Source of the DNA: AG2 sp036493735
GTDB lineage: Bacteria > Gemmatimonadota > Gemmatimonadetes > Gemmatimonadales > Gemmatimonadaceae
Assembly (NCBI GenBank): GCA_036493735.1
Contig: DASXPH010000070.1
Location: forward strand, 8,488-72,487
Direction: 5' to 3'
Length of the DNA: 64,000 nt
Positions 53,697 through 63,052 of this stretch are shown in pieces; position 1 is the stretch's first letter; each line of letters opens with the position of its first letter. The notes beneath the pieces are model-generated. The model made no database searches and had not been told where the DNA came from. It saw only the letters and a program-made list of their open reading frames with translations. The position numbers were made by a program, and so were the translations under genes.

Positions 53697-54674
53697 TCAG
53701 TAGGCCGCGAGCGCCCGGGCCGCCGTTACGATATCGGCAGTCTGCGGCAGGACGAAATCCTCCAGCTGCGGCGCATACGGAAGGGGCACATCGTGCGCCG
53801 TGACGCGCAGTACCGGAGCGTCGAGCCAGGCAAAGCACGACTCGTTGATTCGGGCCGTGATCTCGCCAGCGATGCCCCCCGTGCGAGTGTCTTCGTGGAC
53901 GACGAGCACCCGATTCGTCTTCTTCGCCGTGGCGAAGATCGTGTCGTCGTCCAGAGGGCTGAGCGACCTCAGATCGACCACTTCGACCGATAGGCCGTCC
54001 TCGCGCTCCAACTGCTCGGCTGCCTCCAGCGCCTTCCAGACCGTTGCCGCGTAGGTGATGATCGAGAGATCCTTTCCCTCACGAGCCAGGCGGGCTTTGC
54101 CCAGTGGTACGACATGGTCGCCCGCCGGCATCGTTCCCTTGATCCGGCGATACAGATATTTGTGCTCGAAGAAAAGCACGCAATCGTCGTCGCGGATGGC
54201 CGACTTGAGCAGTCCCTTCGCGTCCTCCGCGGTCGCCGGATACACAACCTTCAGGCCTGGCGTATGAATGAAGCCCGCCTCTGGGTTCTGCGAGTGGAAA
54301 GGGCCGCCGCGCACGTAGCCGCCGCTCGGTCCCCGCACGACCATCGGGCATGGCAGCATCGCCCGATAGCGAGCCGTCGCAACGTAATTCGTCAGCATGT
54401 CGTACGCGTTCGCGATGAAGTCGATGAACTGCATCTCGACGATCGGACGCATACCCATGTGAGCCGCGCCTGCCGCGGCCCCGACGATTCCGACTTCTGA
54501 GATGGGCGTATCGATGACGCGCTGCTCACCGAAGCGCTGGACGAGCCCCTCAGTCGCCTTGAACGCGCCGCCGTACATGGCGATGTCTTCGCCCAGACAG
54601 AAGACCTGGTCGTCGCGCTCCATCTCCTCGATGAGCGCCTCGCGAATCGCCTCGAGGTACGTGATTTCGGCCAT
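53697..54674 (-). CDS. 2-oxo-acid dehydrogenase E1 beta subunit
   Basis: A 325-residue transketolase-type beta subunit: MAEITYLEAIREALIEEMERD, FCLGEDIAMYGGAFKATEGL, RGPSGGYVRGGPFHSQ, and the C-terminal LRVTAHDVPLPYAPQLE. It pairs with E1alpha to decarboxylate a 2-oxo acid on TPP. ATG 54674 shares one base with the E1alpha stop (TGATG), so the two are coupled. Confidence 0.93.
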   Translation of the reverse strand: MAEITYLEAIREALIEEMERDDQVFCLGEDIAMYGGAFKATEGLVQRFGEQRVIDTPISEVGIVGAAAGAAHMGMRPIVEMQFIDFIANAYDMLTNYVATARYRAMLPCPMVVRGPSGGYVRGGPFHSQNPEAGFIHTPGLKVVYPATAEDAKGLLKSAIRDDDCVLFFEHKYLYRRIKGTMPAGDHVVPLGKARLAREGKDLSIITYAATVWKALEAAEQLEREDGLSVEVVDLRSLSPLDDDTIFATAKKTNRVLVVHEDTRTGGIAGEITARINESCFAWLDAPVLRVTAHDVPLPYAPQLEDFVLPQTADIVTAARALAAY

Positions 54675-55846
54675 CAGTCGCTCTCGCCTGCGACGCTCCC
54701 GTCTTTCGTCGAGCCGTTGGAGGACGTGAACGTTCCCCACCCTTCGGCGCGCTCATTCGTCTCGACCGCCGAGCGCTTTCCGCTACGGAACCAGAGCGGT
54801 TGCTCCATCGCGGGCGATGCGTAGACGCCGACGAGGGCATCCAGCGGCACCGGCGGGGCGGACCGTTCCGCTTCGTCGGTCGCTTCGTCCACTTCACGCC
54901 TGACACGGTCGTCCAGCACGGCCAGCTCACTCTGCTCGAATCGAAACTCCTTCTGCAGCCGCGCACTGTAGCGGTCGATCGGGTCATTCTCCGCTGCCCA
55001 CCGCTCGATCTCGCCGGCGGGCACATAAGACTGGTTGTCGTGCTCGGCGTGCCCTTTGCGCCGATAGGTGATCAGCTCGACGATGGACACACCTTCGCCG
55101 CGCCGCGCTCGATCGACGGCGCGTTTAGTAACTTCGTACGTCGCGATCACGTCGTTGCCATCCGCCTGCTCGCCAGGCACGCCGTAGCCGATGGCCTTGT
55201 CCACGAAATGATTCGCCAGCGTCTGCTTTCGGGTGGGCGTGGAGTACGCATACCCATTGTTCTCGATGACGACGACGAGAGGGCAGCGCTGCACCGCGGC
55301 GAGGTTGATCCCTTCGTGGAAGGCGCCGGTCGACGTCGCGCCATCGCCCACGTACACGAGGCCGACACGGGTTTGGCCGCGCATCTTGAAGCTCAACGTC
55401 ACGCCGGCCATAACCGGGACCATGTCACCCAGCGGTGAAATCTGGCCGATGAATCCGCGCTCCGTGTCCCCGAAGTGAATATTCAGCTCACGTCCACGCG
55501 TTGGTGAGTCGCCCTTCGCCATGTACTGCCGCAGAATCTCGGCTGGCGTCGCCCCTTTGACGAGCATGGAGCCCAGATTGCGGATGAGCGGCGACAGGAC
55601 GTCCTCGCGGCGTAACGCAAACGCGCTCCCGACGGCATCGGCCTCCTGGCCCAATGACCGAAAGAGTCCGCCGACGACCTTGGTTTGTCGATACAGGGCG
55701 ACGAGGCGCTCTTCCAGCGTCCTCGTGAGGCGCATCCAGTAGTACAGCTCGAGCAACTGGCCGCGTGTCAATCCTGCGGGGTACTGTGCCTCGCGCTTGG
55801 CGCCCGAGTTGGAGCGCTTACCCGCCGAGGGGGCTCGTGTCGCCAT
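54674..55846 (-). CDS. 2-oxo-acid dehydrogenase E1 alpha subunit
   Basis: A 390-residue E1alpha with the TPP-binding motif GDGATSTGAFHEGINLAAV, then IENNGYAYSTPT about 20 residues on, and SIVELITYRRKGHAEHD with the phosphorylation-loop-like region. The C-terminus is low complexity. It overlaps the upstream 97-residue gene by one base. With E1beta and E2 it forms a pyruvate- or branched-chain-type complex. Confidence 0.92.
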   Translation of the reverse strand: MATRAPSAGKRSNSGAKREAQYPAGLTRGQLLELYYWMRLTRTLEERLVALYRQTKVVGGLFRSLGQEADAVGSAFALRREDVLSPLIRNLGSMLVKGATPAEILRQYMAKGDSPTRGRELNIHFGDTERGFIGQISPLGDMVPVMAGVTLSFKMRGQTRVGLVYVGDGATSTGAFHEGINLAAVQRCPLVVVIENNGYAYSTPTRKQTLANHFVDKAIGYGVPGEQADGNDVIATYEVTKRAVDRARRGEGVSIVELITYRRKGHAEHDNQSYVPAGEIERWAAENDPIDRYSARLQKEFRFEQSELAVLDDRVRREVDEATDEAERSAPPVPLDALVGVYASPAMEQPLWFRSGKRSAVETNERAEGWGTFTSSNGSTKDGSVAGESD

Positions 55847-56139
55847 CAGTAGGACGCTTCCAGCGTGTGGCCGGGATCCTCGGTACGGTGAATCGAGACG
55901 AAGAATGTCTTGACGTTTCGATCCATGCGGCTCTCGCCCATCTGATCGGTCTCGACTTCGACGAAGGTGTAGTGTCCCCCCTCGGCGCGTACGCGAAGAC
56001 GGGCCGTTCCGAGCGCGCCCGAGAAAGTGCGCGACCTTGGCTCGGTAGCGGTTTGGGCGAGGCCGATACCCGGAAAGAAGTTGTCGGCCGCGGCGAGCAC
56101 CTCCGCCGGCGGTCGATGACTGCGATAGAAGTGCCTCAT
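55846..56139 (-). CDS. Small conserved-looking hypothetical protein (97 residues)
   Basis: A 97-residue protein beginning MRHFYRSHRPPAEVLAAADNFFPGIGL, then two beta hairpins (GTARLRVRAEGGHYTFVEVETDQ) and a basic C-terminus (RNVKTFFVSIHRTED). The layout resembles a minimal START/SRPBCC or ferredoxin-like fold. It shares one base with E1alpha (TGATG) and so is coupled to it. ATG 56139 is chosen for that reason. Function unknown. Confidence 0.6.
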   Translation of the reverse strand: MRHFYRSHRPPAEVLAAADNFFPGIGLAQTATEPRSRTFSGALGTARLRVRAEGGHYTFVEVETDQMGESRMDRNVKTFFVSIHRTEDPGHTLEASY

Positions 56140-56171
56140 TTGTCCGTTGGTCGTTAGGCGATGCGTGACGC

Positions 56172-56636
56172 CTATGGCGCCGACGCCGTTTGGCGTTCGT
56201 TCAGGACGTCCTGCATCCACTCGATCTTCTCGAGTGGATGGAGCGAATCACGGCGAAAGCGAATCGCCACGGCCCAGAGTCCGGACGTCACGAAATTGAG
56301 GTTGCCGCGGTACGTGCCCACTTCCGGGCCGTACGTGAATCCATCCCAGGTCTTCGCGCCTTCTCGATTGCTCGAGTAGATCTGCCCTTCGCCGTTCTGG
56401 ATCGGCTCACGGCTATCGCGGTCCCGAATGAAGACTTTGTAGGTGATCGCCTCGCGAGCGTGAGGCGGCGCCTCCGACGGCATGATCGTGAAGGAATAGT
56501 CCTTCGTGTAGTAGTAGATCTCGCGCTGCTTGGCCTCCGACGGGCCGCAGCTCGACGCAACCGCACATACCGCGAACACCACCGCCGTCATCAGCCCCGC
56601 GCGCAACCAGGCGCGGGTCCGCCGCGTCGCTTCCAT
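56172..56636 (-). CDS. Hypothetical lipoprotein
   Basis: A 154-residue lipoprotein: signal AVVFAVCAVASSC (lipobox Cys near residue 30), then a beta-sandwich-like body (REAITYKVFIRDRDSREPI; YGPEVGTYRGNLNFVTSGLWAVAIRF) reminiscent of FixH/YtkA-like or Ig-type domains. It lies 10 bases after the ino1 stop. Confidence 0.65.
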   Translation of the reverse strand: MEATRRTRAWLRAGLMTAVVFAVCAVASSCGPSEAKQREIYYYTKDYSFTIMPSEAPPHAREAITYKVFIRDRDSREPIQNGEGQIYSSNREGAKTWDGFTYGPEVGTYRGNLNFVTSGLWAVAIRFRRDSLHPLEKIEWMQDVLNERQTASAP

Positions 56637-56646
56637 GGCGATCCTC

Positions 56647-57999
56647 CTACGACTGATAGTACTCCAGTCCGAGATGCGTGATCTGTTCCTCACCCATCAA
56701 ATGCCGCAGGGTGTTTTTCAGCTTCGTCTGCTGAATGAAAAGATCGTGTTCCGGCTGGAGCGCGGGAGCGGCCATTGGGCTTTTGTAATAGAAGCTTAAC
56801 CATTCCTGAATCCCTTTCAGCCCGGCGCGCTGGGCAAAGTCGGAGAAGAGCGCGAGGTCGAGCACGATCGGAGCAGCAAGAATGGAGTCGCGGCAGAGGA
56901 AGTTGACCTTGATCTGCATCGGGTAGCCCATCCACCCGAAGATGTCGATGTTGTCCCAGCCTTCCTTGTTGTCGCCGCGGGGCGGGTAGTAGTTGATGCG
57001 AACGACGTGTGAGAAGTTCTTATACAGATCCGGATAAATTTCCGGCTGCAGCACAGTGTGCAACACGCTCAGCTTGGATTCCTCCTTCGTCTTGAAGGAT
57101 GCCGGATCGTCCAGCACTTCACCGTCGCGGTTGCCGAGGATGTTCGTAGAATACCAACCGGCGAGGCCGAGCATGCGCGCCTTGAGTCCCGGCGCGATTA
57201 CCGTCTTCATCCACGTCTGGCCGGTCTTGAAATCCTTGCCCGAGATGGGAACGCCGCGATCTATCGCGAGCTGCATGAGCGCTGGCGTATCGACCGCGAG
57301 GTTGGGCGCGCCGTTCGCGTAAGGCACTCCTTCCATGATGCACGCCCACGCATAGAGCATCGAGGGTGCGATCGCATCGTCGTTACGTTCCATCGCCTTC
57401 TCGAATTGCTCGATGGTCGCGTGTTGCGGACCGGGCTTGATGTAGGTCTCTGTCGACGCGCACCACACGGCCACGAGACGGTCGAGCCGGTGCTTTGCCT
57501 TGAAGTCGCGAATGTCCTGGCGCAGCTGCTCGGCGAGATCACGCTTGGTCTTGCCCTTCTTCACGTTCTCGCCGTGAATGCGCGTCACATAACGATTGTC
57601 GAACACCGCCGGCATCGGCTTGATCTCGCGCAGAAAATCGGCGAGCGGCTCGATGTCCTTCTGTTCGAGAACCCCGGCCTTGCACGCCGCCGTGAGGGCG
57701 TCGTCAGCGATCGGATCCCACGCGCCGAACACAAGGTCATCGAGCTCCGCCAGCGGAACGAATTCCTTGATGAGCGGAGAACGATTCTCGGTACGCTTGC
57801 CAAGTCGGATCGTCGCCATCTGCGTGAGCGATCCGATCGGCTTGGACAGGCCGCGGCGAATGCTCTCGACGCCGGCCATGAACGTTGTCGCGACAGCGCC
57901 GAGGCCCGGCGTCAGAATCCCGAGCTTGCCAGTGGCGGGACGAATAACGGAGCGAGCGCCTGAACCGGCGCTCTTGGAGCTCTTCGACGAAGACTGCAC
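56647..57999 (-). CDS. ino1: Inositol-3-phosphate synthase
   Basis: A 450-residue myo-inositol-phosphate synthase with NAD-binding KLGILTPGLGAVATTF (about residues 25-40), FGAWDPIADDAL, a NGAPNLAVDTPA segment, GKDFKTGQTWMKTVIAP and the C-terminal KVNFLCRDSILAAPIVLDL. It cyclises glucose-6-phosphate. A GTG start at 57999 lies 4 bases after the CDP-alcohol phosphatidyltransferase stop. Together they suggest inositol phospholipid synthesis. Confidence 0.93.
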   Translation of the reverse strand: MQSSSKSSKSAGSGARSVIRPATGKLGILTPGLGAVATTFMAGVESIRRGLSKPIGSLTQMATIRLGKRTENRSPLIKEFVPLAELDDLVFGAWDPIADDALTAACKAGVLEQKDIEPLADFLREIKPMPAVFDNRYVTRIHGENVKKGKTKRDLAEQLRQDIRDFKAKHRLDRLVAVWCASTETYIKPGPQHATIEQFEKAMERNDDAIAPSMLYAWACIMEGVPYANGAPNLAVDTPALMQLAIDRGVPISGKDFKTGQTWMKTVIAPGLKARMLGLAGWYSTNILGNRDGEVLDDPASFKTKEESKLSVLHTVLQPEIYPDLYKNFSHVVRINYYPPRGDNKEGWDNIDIFGWMGYPMQIKVNFLCRDSILAAPIVLDLALFSDFAQRAGLKGIQEWLSFYYKSPMAAPALQPEHDLFIQQTKLKNTLRHLMGEEQITHLGLEYYQS

Positions 58000-58003
58000 G
58001 TAC

Positions 58004-58714
58004 TCAATCTCCTTTCAGCAGCGGTCTGGGGACGCCGCGCCGACGGCGCAACCAGCGCGGCCGTTCTCCGTCGGCAAACCGAAGCGTGTCTCCCTGTCCC
58101 TGCGGTGCGGTTTGGTGATAGACGAATGCGACGCGTTGGACCACGGTGATCCACGCCGTCACGGTGAGAAAGATGATGATGAGCGACAGCACCCACCCAT
58201 TCAGCGCCAGACCGAAAAAGGCTTGCGGCACCGAGAGGAGCACGACGCGCTCCGGTCGTTGAAGGATGCCAACCTTGGCGTCGAGTCCCAGCGCTTCCGC
58301 GCGCGCTCTCGTGTAGGAAGTGAGGAACGATCCAATGATACCCGCGAGACAAACGACAACCATCGGAACGCTGCGGTGCACAGGACTCAACGCGTAAAAC
58401 ACTCCGAGCCCGCCGAGGACGGCGCCGTCGGCTAAGCGATCGAGCGTCGAATCGAGAAAAGCGCCGAACGTCGAACTGCGATTCGACCGACGTGCAACGG
58501 TGCCGTCCAGCACGTCGAAGAGAGCGGTGAGGCCGAGGAAAAACCCCCCAACCGAGATGTGGCCAGTCCCGTAGATAATGCCGCCGGCGACGGAGCACGC
58601 CGTGCCGATGGCCGTGATGGTATTGGGATGGACTCCACGGCGGACCAGCCAGTTCGCGACTGGATCGATGACACGCAGATACCCGTTTTTCAGCCAATCC
58701 GGCAGAATTTTCAT
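58004..58714 (-). CDS. CDP-alcohol phosphatidyltransferase, phosphatidylinositol(-phosphate) synthase-like
   Basis: A 236-residue membrane enzyme with six hydrophobic segments and the CDP-alcohol motif DVLDGTVARRSNRSSTFGAFLDSTLD (D-x2-D-G-x2-A-R-x8-G-x3-D-x3-D). It condenses CDP-diacylglycerol with an alcohol. The directly following inositol phosphate synthase gene makes inositol-1-phosphate the likely acceptor, giving PIP. Glycerol phosphate is the alternative. Confidence 0.85.
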   Translation of the reverse strand: MKILPDWLKNGYLRVIDPVANWLVRRGVHPNTITAIGTACSVAGGIIYGTGHISVGGFFLGLTALFDVLDGTVARRSNRSSTFGAFLDSTLDRLADGAVLGGLGVFYALSPVHRSVPMVVVCLAGIIGSFLTSYTRARAEALGLDAKVGILQRPERVVLLSVPQAFFGLALNGWVLSLIIIFLTVTAWITVVQRVAFVYHQTAPQGQGDTLRFADGERPRWLRRRRGVPRPLLKGD

Positions 58715-58931
58715 TCGGTTCGGTCAGCAGCCTAGCAAGCGGGCCAGCAGTCGACACGGCGTCGGACGCCGCGTGGGAACCCAACCGGGAAGAGCTCGAC
58801 GCACTTTGGCGGAAGGCGAAGCCCGGCAGTAATGCTGCGAAAATCGAAGCGAGAACTCAGCCACGCTTCGGGTCGTAAAATTATCCCCTCCACAAACTTG
58901 TAGCAACCGGCTCGGTGCGCGACCGAGGCCG

Positions 58932-59273
58932 TCACGGCACCTTCCACGTGTTCGTGGACGCGAGGACGATCGGCCCCTGCGAGTCGAATTGGCTCTTCCC
59001 GTCGACACTTACCGCTCGAAGCATGACGCTCGACCCGAGCGCGATACCGCGAACCGGAAGGTTCTCCGTCGTATTCGCGGCCACTTGCCGTACGAACGTC
59101 TCGGTACCGCCCTGAACAACGTACACGTTCACCGCCTGCGTGTAGCTGTTCGTGAAGTGAAGCGTCGCCTCTGCCGCAGTCGGGGCAGTGCGCACCTGCG
59201 CCTGCCGCGGACCGCATCCGCTGCTCATCGCCGTGATCACCGCAACGACAAACGCGGCGCAAAGTCTCCTCAT
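58932..59273 (-). CDS. Hypothetical lipoprotein with beta-sandwich-like domain
   Basis: A 113-residue lipoprotein: signal AAFVVAVITAMSSGC (Cys near residue 20), then a beta-rich region (EATLHFTNSYTQAVNVYVVQGGTETFVRQV) typical of small periplasmic Ig-like lipoproteins. SD GGGAGG lies 7 bases before ATG 59273. It is the last minus-strand gene; the 217-base gap 58715-58931 shows no gene. Confidence 0.65.
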   Translation of the reverse strand: MRRLCAAFVVAVITAMSSGCGPRQAQVRTAPTAAEATLHFTNSYTQAVNVYVVQGGTETFVRQVAANTTENLPVRGIALGSSVMLRAVSVDGKSQFDSQGPIVLASTNTWKVP

Positions 59274-59492
59274 GGCCTGTCCTCCCGTGGCGAACGAACG
59301 ACCGGTCTGGTGTAGTGGAGTGAAGCGCCGTGCAAGAGCAATGCACGACGTCACCTTGAGAACCTAATGCCGGACCGCACTAGCTCGCCAACCTCGGGCG
59401 TGTACCGCCGAGCCGCGGCACTGTCTATTATGGTGGCGGAAGGCCTGGCGCACGCGACAACCACTTTCCCCCTTCTCTCGCCTGAGCCGAAG

Positions 59493-60725
59493 ATGTTCCT
59501 CGACGATATCCCCTTTCGCGGAGCGCTCGCCGGAGTGTTCGCGCTGATGTCTCTCGCTCTCATCGCGCCGGCGTGTGCCGGAGCGCATCCGGTCCAACAA
59601 GCCTCGAGCGGTCCTGTTCCGCCGAACACGCATGTCGTCGCCGTTGACGCCGTTCTGCGCGACTCCCTTCACGCCGTGCTCCGACGAGCGGAACGGGACA
59701 GCGCCTTCCCAGGCGCGTATGCTGTCGTCGGAGACCATGCCGGCATTCTCGCCGAGGACAGCGTCGGGCATCTGGATTGGGGACCGAGTGCCGTGCCTGA
59801 CGAGCACTCCTTGTGGGACCTCGCCTCACTCACCAAGGTCGTCGGGATGACCACCGCGGTCATGCAGCTCTATGAACAGGGGAAGATCGATCTCGATGCG
59901 CCGCTCCAGCGTTACATCCCAGAGTGGCAGGGGCCGCACAAAGAGCTCGTCACCGTTAGGCATCTGATCACGCACACGTCGGGATTGCCGGCCGACAGGC
60001 CGTACGACAGGCAGACGCACGACGCCGATAGCATTGCGAAGCTCATGTTCGCGACGCCGCTCGACACCTTGCCGGGCGTGCGCATGGTCTACAGCGACAT
60101 CGGCGCGTATATGCTTGGTCGACTCGTCGAACGAATCTCCGGCGAGACGCTCGATCAGTACGTGCTCAAGCACGTCTTCGGCCCCCTCGGAATGACCGAG
60201 ACGATGTACCGGCCACCGGCGTCGCTGAAGGCGCGCATCGCGCCCACGGAGATCGATCCCGTCCGCGGCGGGAAGGTGTGGGGCGTGGTGCACGACGAGC
60301 GCGCGTACTATCTCGGTGGCGTCTCCGCGCATGCCGGCATCTTCAGCTCGGCGCACGACCTGGCGCGATTCGCCGAGATGTACCTCGATGGCGGCGCTCT
60401 GGACGGTGTTCGGATCGTCCAGCCTCAGACGATCGCCCTCTTTACCAGGCGCCAGTTGCAGGACCGTGCGCTCGGGTGGCAGAAGCCGGATGGGAACAAC
60501 TCCGCTGGCCACATGATGTCGGAGTTAGCCTTCGGACACACGGGCTTCACCGGCACCTCGATCTGGATTGACCCGGCGACCGACGTGTTCGTCATTCTTC
60601 TCAGCAATCGCGTCAACCCAACACGCGCCAACAACAAGATCGGACGCGTTCGTGTTGCCCTAGCGGACGCGGTGATGTCGACGCTGACTCGCTCACCCAT
60701 TCCTGCGCCGAGCGCACATCCATGA
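59493..60725 (+). CDS. Serine hydrolase, class C beta-lactamase-like lipoprotein
   Basis: A 410-residue protein. The signal ends LIAPACAG (lipobox-like), followed by a beta-lactamase/D-Ala-D-Ala carboxypeptidase fold with SLTK (SxxK nucleophile; LWDLASLTKVV, about residue 113), YSD at the YxN position and HTG in the KTG position (FGHTGFTG). Such proteins are esterases, peptidases or amidases; beta-lactam hydrolysis is not implied. ATG 59493 is chosen for the signal; the open frame starts at 59367. It overlaps the symporter gene (ATGA). Confidence 0.82.
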   Translation: MFLDDIPFRGALAGVFALMSLALIAPACAGAHPVQQASSGPVPPNTHVVAVDAVLRDSLHAVLRRAERDSAFPGAYAVVGDHAGILAEDSVGHLDWGPSAVPDEHSLWDLASLTKVVGMTTAVMQLYEQGKIDLDAPLQRYIPEWQGPHKELVTVRHLITHTSGLPADRPYDRQTHDADSIAKLMFATPLDTLPGVRMVYSDIGAYMLGRLVERISGETLDQYVLKHVFGPLGMTETMYRPPASLKARIAPTEIDPVRGGKVWGVVHDERAYYLGGVSAHAGIFSSAHDLARFAEMYLDGGALDGVRIVQPQTIALFTRRQLQDRALGWQKPDGNNSAGHMMSELAFGHTGFTGTSIWIDPATDVFVILLSNRVNPTRANNKIGRVRVALADAVMSTLTRSPIPAPSAHP

Positions 60726-62614
60726 ATCTGACAGCGATCGATTGGGCCATCGTGGGGGCGTACTTCGTCCTCTCGGCGGGCATTGGTTTCGCGTTTACGC
60801 GCCGCGGTGGCGAGAGCCTGAGCGAGTACTTCATCTCGGGACGACAGGTGCCATGGTGGCTCGCCGGCGCGTCGATGGTCGCAACGACTTTCGCCGCCGA
60901 CACGCCGCTCGTCGTCACGGGTCTCGTCTACTCCCACGGCGTCGCCGGGAACTGGCTGTGGTGGTGCTTCCTGATGAGCGGCATGCTCACCGTGTTCTTC
61001 TTCGCCCGCCTCTGGCGAAGAGCGCACGTCATGACCGACATCGAATTCGCCGAGATTCGCTACAGCGGCGCGCCGGCCACCTTCCTGCGCGGCTTCCGCG
61101 CGATATACCTCGGCATCTTCGTGAACCTCATCATCCTCGGCTGGGTGACGAAGGCGATGGTGAAGATTCTGGGGATCTCGTTAGGTGTGAACCCCTACGT
61201 CGCGGTTGGTATCTGCTTCGTCATCACGGTGGCGTACTCGGTGGCGGCAGGAATGTGGGCGGTGCTGTGGACTGACCTCGTTCAGTTCGTGATCAAGATG
61301 ACGGCGGTCATTGTGCTCGCCGTCTTCGCGGTGAAAAAAGTTGGTGGTATGACCGCCTTGAAGTCCGGCCTCGTCACACACTTCGGTAGCGAGGCGGCGG
61401 CCCTGTCCGTCCTTCCAGTCTCGATCCACAACGGCGGGATACAGGCTTACCTCTGGATGCCAGCGACCACGATCGGGGTCTTTCTCTTCGTGCAGTGGTG
61501 GGCGGCCTGGTATCCAGGCGCCGAGCCAGGCGGTGGCGGCTACGTAGCGCAGCGCATCTTCTCGGCGAAGACAGAGCGCGACGGCGTGTTGGCGACACTT
61601 TTCTTTCAGGTCGCTCACTACGCCCTGCGCCCATGGCCGTGGATCATCACAGGACTCGCGACCGTCTTACTCTACCCTCAGGGGGTGATGGTAAACGGTG
61701 TGCCAGACCACGAGGCCGCCTATGTCCAGGCGTTCGTGGATCTTCTGCCTACCGGGTGGCGCGGGTTCATGCTGGCCGGCTTTGCCGCCGCGTACATGTC
61801 CACTGTCGCCACGCAGCTGAACTGGGGCGCATCCTATCTGGTGAACGATTTCTACCGGCGCTTTCTGCGTAAGACCGCCTCCGAGCGGCACTACGTGAAC
61901 GTGTCGCGGTTGGCCACCGTCGTGCTGTTCCTCCTCTCGATCATCGTGACGTCACAACTGGCGACCGTCGAGCAGGCATGGAAGTTCCTCATCGGGCTTG
62001 GCGCCGGCACAGGACTCGTTTACATCCTGCGCTGGTACTGGTGGCGCATCAATGCATGGAGCGAGATCAGCGCGATGATCGCGTCATTCGTGACTTTCAG
62101 TTACGTGGGCGGCGCCTTCGGACTCGTGCTGTCGAAGTTGCACATCATCGCACCAGACCAAGTCGCGTCATTCACTCCGTCGGTTGTGGCGAACGGCGGC
62201 GCGGATGCCGACGCAATTACGCTCTTGATTACCGTGGTGGTCACGACGGTCGTCTGGATCGTGACGACACTGCTCACGCAACCTGAGTCCAGTACGGTGC
62301 TCGAGTCATTTTATGAGCGAGTTCGGCCTGGCGGCCCCGGATGGGTTTCCGTGTCGACTAAGTTGGGCTACGGGCGCGAGCAGATACCGGGCGGTGCACT
62401 TGCCTGGACTTATTGGCTGGCGGGCATTGTCGCCGTGTACTCCGCACTTTTCGGCGTGGGCAAGATCCTCTTTGGGCAAGTTGGCGTAGGACTTGTGATG
62501 TTGGTCATCGCGGCGCTGGCCTTCGCGTGGATTGCGCAGTCCTTCCGCTCGGAGCCGCCCCCTATCGTCTCCCGCCGAGAGACCAAGGCGCGCGAAGCGG
62601 TGGCGGCGGATTGA
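60722..62614 (+). CDS. Sodium/solute symporter (SSS family)
   Basis: A 630-residue transporter with about 13-14 transmembrane segments. It begins LTAIDWAIVGAYFVLSAGIGFAFTRRG and holds ISGRQVPWWLAGASMVATTFAADTPLVVTG, the family core including TM1 sodium-site residues, and GFAAAYMSTVATQLNWGASYLVNDFY near TM9. Substrate unknown; coupling to the serine hydrolase suggests a peptide- or amino-acid-derived product. Confidence 0.88.
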   Translation: MNLTAIDWAIVGAYFVLSAGIGFAFTRRGGESLSEYFISGRQVPWWLAGASMVATTFAADTPLVVTGLVYSHGVAGNWLWWCFLMSGMLTVFFFARLWRRAHVMTDIEFAEIRYSGAPATFLRGFRAIYLGIFVNLIILGWVTKAMVKILGISLGVNPYVAVGICFVITVAYSVAAGMWAVLWTDLVQFVIKMTAVIVLAVFAVKKVGGMTALKSGLVTHFGSEAAALSVLPVSIHNGGIQAYLWMPATTIGVFLFVQWWAAWYPGAEPGGGGYVAQRIFSAKTERDGVLATLFFQVAHYALRPWPWIITGLATVLLYPQGVMVNGVPDHEAAYVQAFVDLLPTGWRGFMLAGFAAAYMSTVATQLNWGASYLVNDFYRRFLRKTASERHYVNVSRLATVVLFLLSIIVTSQLATVEQAWKFLIGLGAGTGLVYILRWYWWRINAWSEISAMIASFVTFSYVGGAFGLVLSKLHIIAPDQVASFTPSVVANGGADADAITLLITVVVTTVVWIVTTLLTQPESSTVLESFYERVRPGGPGWVSVSTKLGYGREQIPGGALAWTYWLAGIVAVYSALFGVGKILFGQVGVGLVMLVIAALAFAWIAQSFRSEPPPIVSRRETKAREAVAAD

Positions 62615-62680
62615 TGGGGAGCTTATCTTGTACGTAACCTGCGGCGCAGCACCACTTGGCCGCTTCGGAGGAGGGTCCGA

Positions 62681-63037
62681 ATGAGCACAATGAATCAGCC
62701 CGAGCTGGCGGTGGTCATCACAGCGAACGCGTCAGCCGAGGTTATGAAGTTCATGGAGCAGGAAGGCGTCGATCCCGCAAAGGGCGGCTTGCGCGTGAGC
62801 GTGCAGCCTGGCGGATGTAGCGGCTTCAAGTACGGTCTGCTCATCGAGGATGAGGCCGCGGAGGACGATCTCGTCCTCGATCAGAGCGGCTGGCGCGTCT
62901 TCGTCGATCCGTTTTCGGCGCAGTATCTCAATGGCGTCACGATCGATTACGTGACGTCGATGATGGGATCTGGTTTCACGTTCAAGAATCCGAACGCAAC
63001 GGGCGGCTGCGGCTGTGGCAGCTCGTTCTCAGCCTAA
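62681..63037 (+). CDS. erpA: A-type iron-sulfur carrier (ErpA/IscA-like)
   Basis: A 118-residue A-type carrier with Cys in VQPGGCSGFKYGLLIED (about residue 46) and the C-terminal pair GGCGCGSSFS. It binds and passes on Fe-S clusters. A strong SD (GGAGGAGGG) lies 6 bases upstream of the ATG. The stop codon is in a GCCTAACT variant of the dispersed octamer. Confidence 0.92.
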   Translation: MSTMNQPELAVVITANASAEVMKFMEQEGVDPAKGGLRVSVQPGGCSGFKYGLLIEDEAAEDDLVLDQSGWRVFVDPFSAQYLNGVTIDYVTSMMGSGFTFKNPNATGGCGCGSSFSA

Positions 63038-63052
63038 CTAGTCCAAAAAACG

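Noticed and set aside
59493..60725. Serine hydrolase as a beta-lactam resistance gene
   Set aside because: The SxxK/YxD/HTG pattern is shared by many esterases and peptidases, and nothing here points to beta-lactams.
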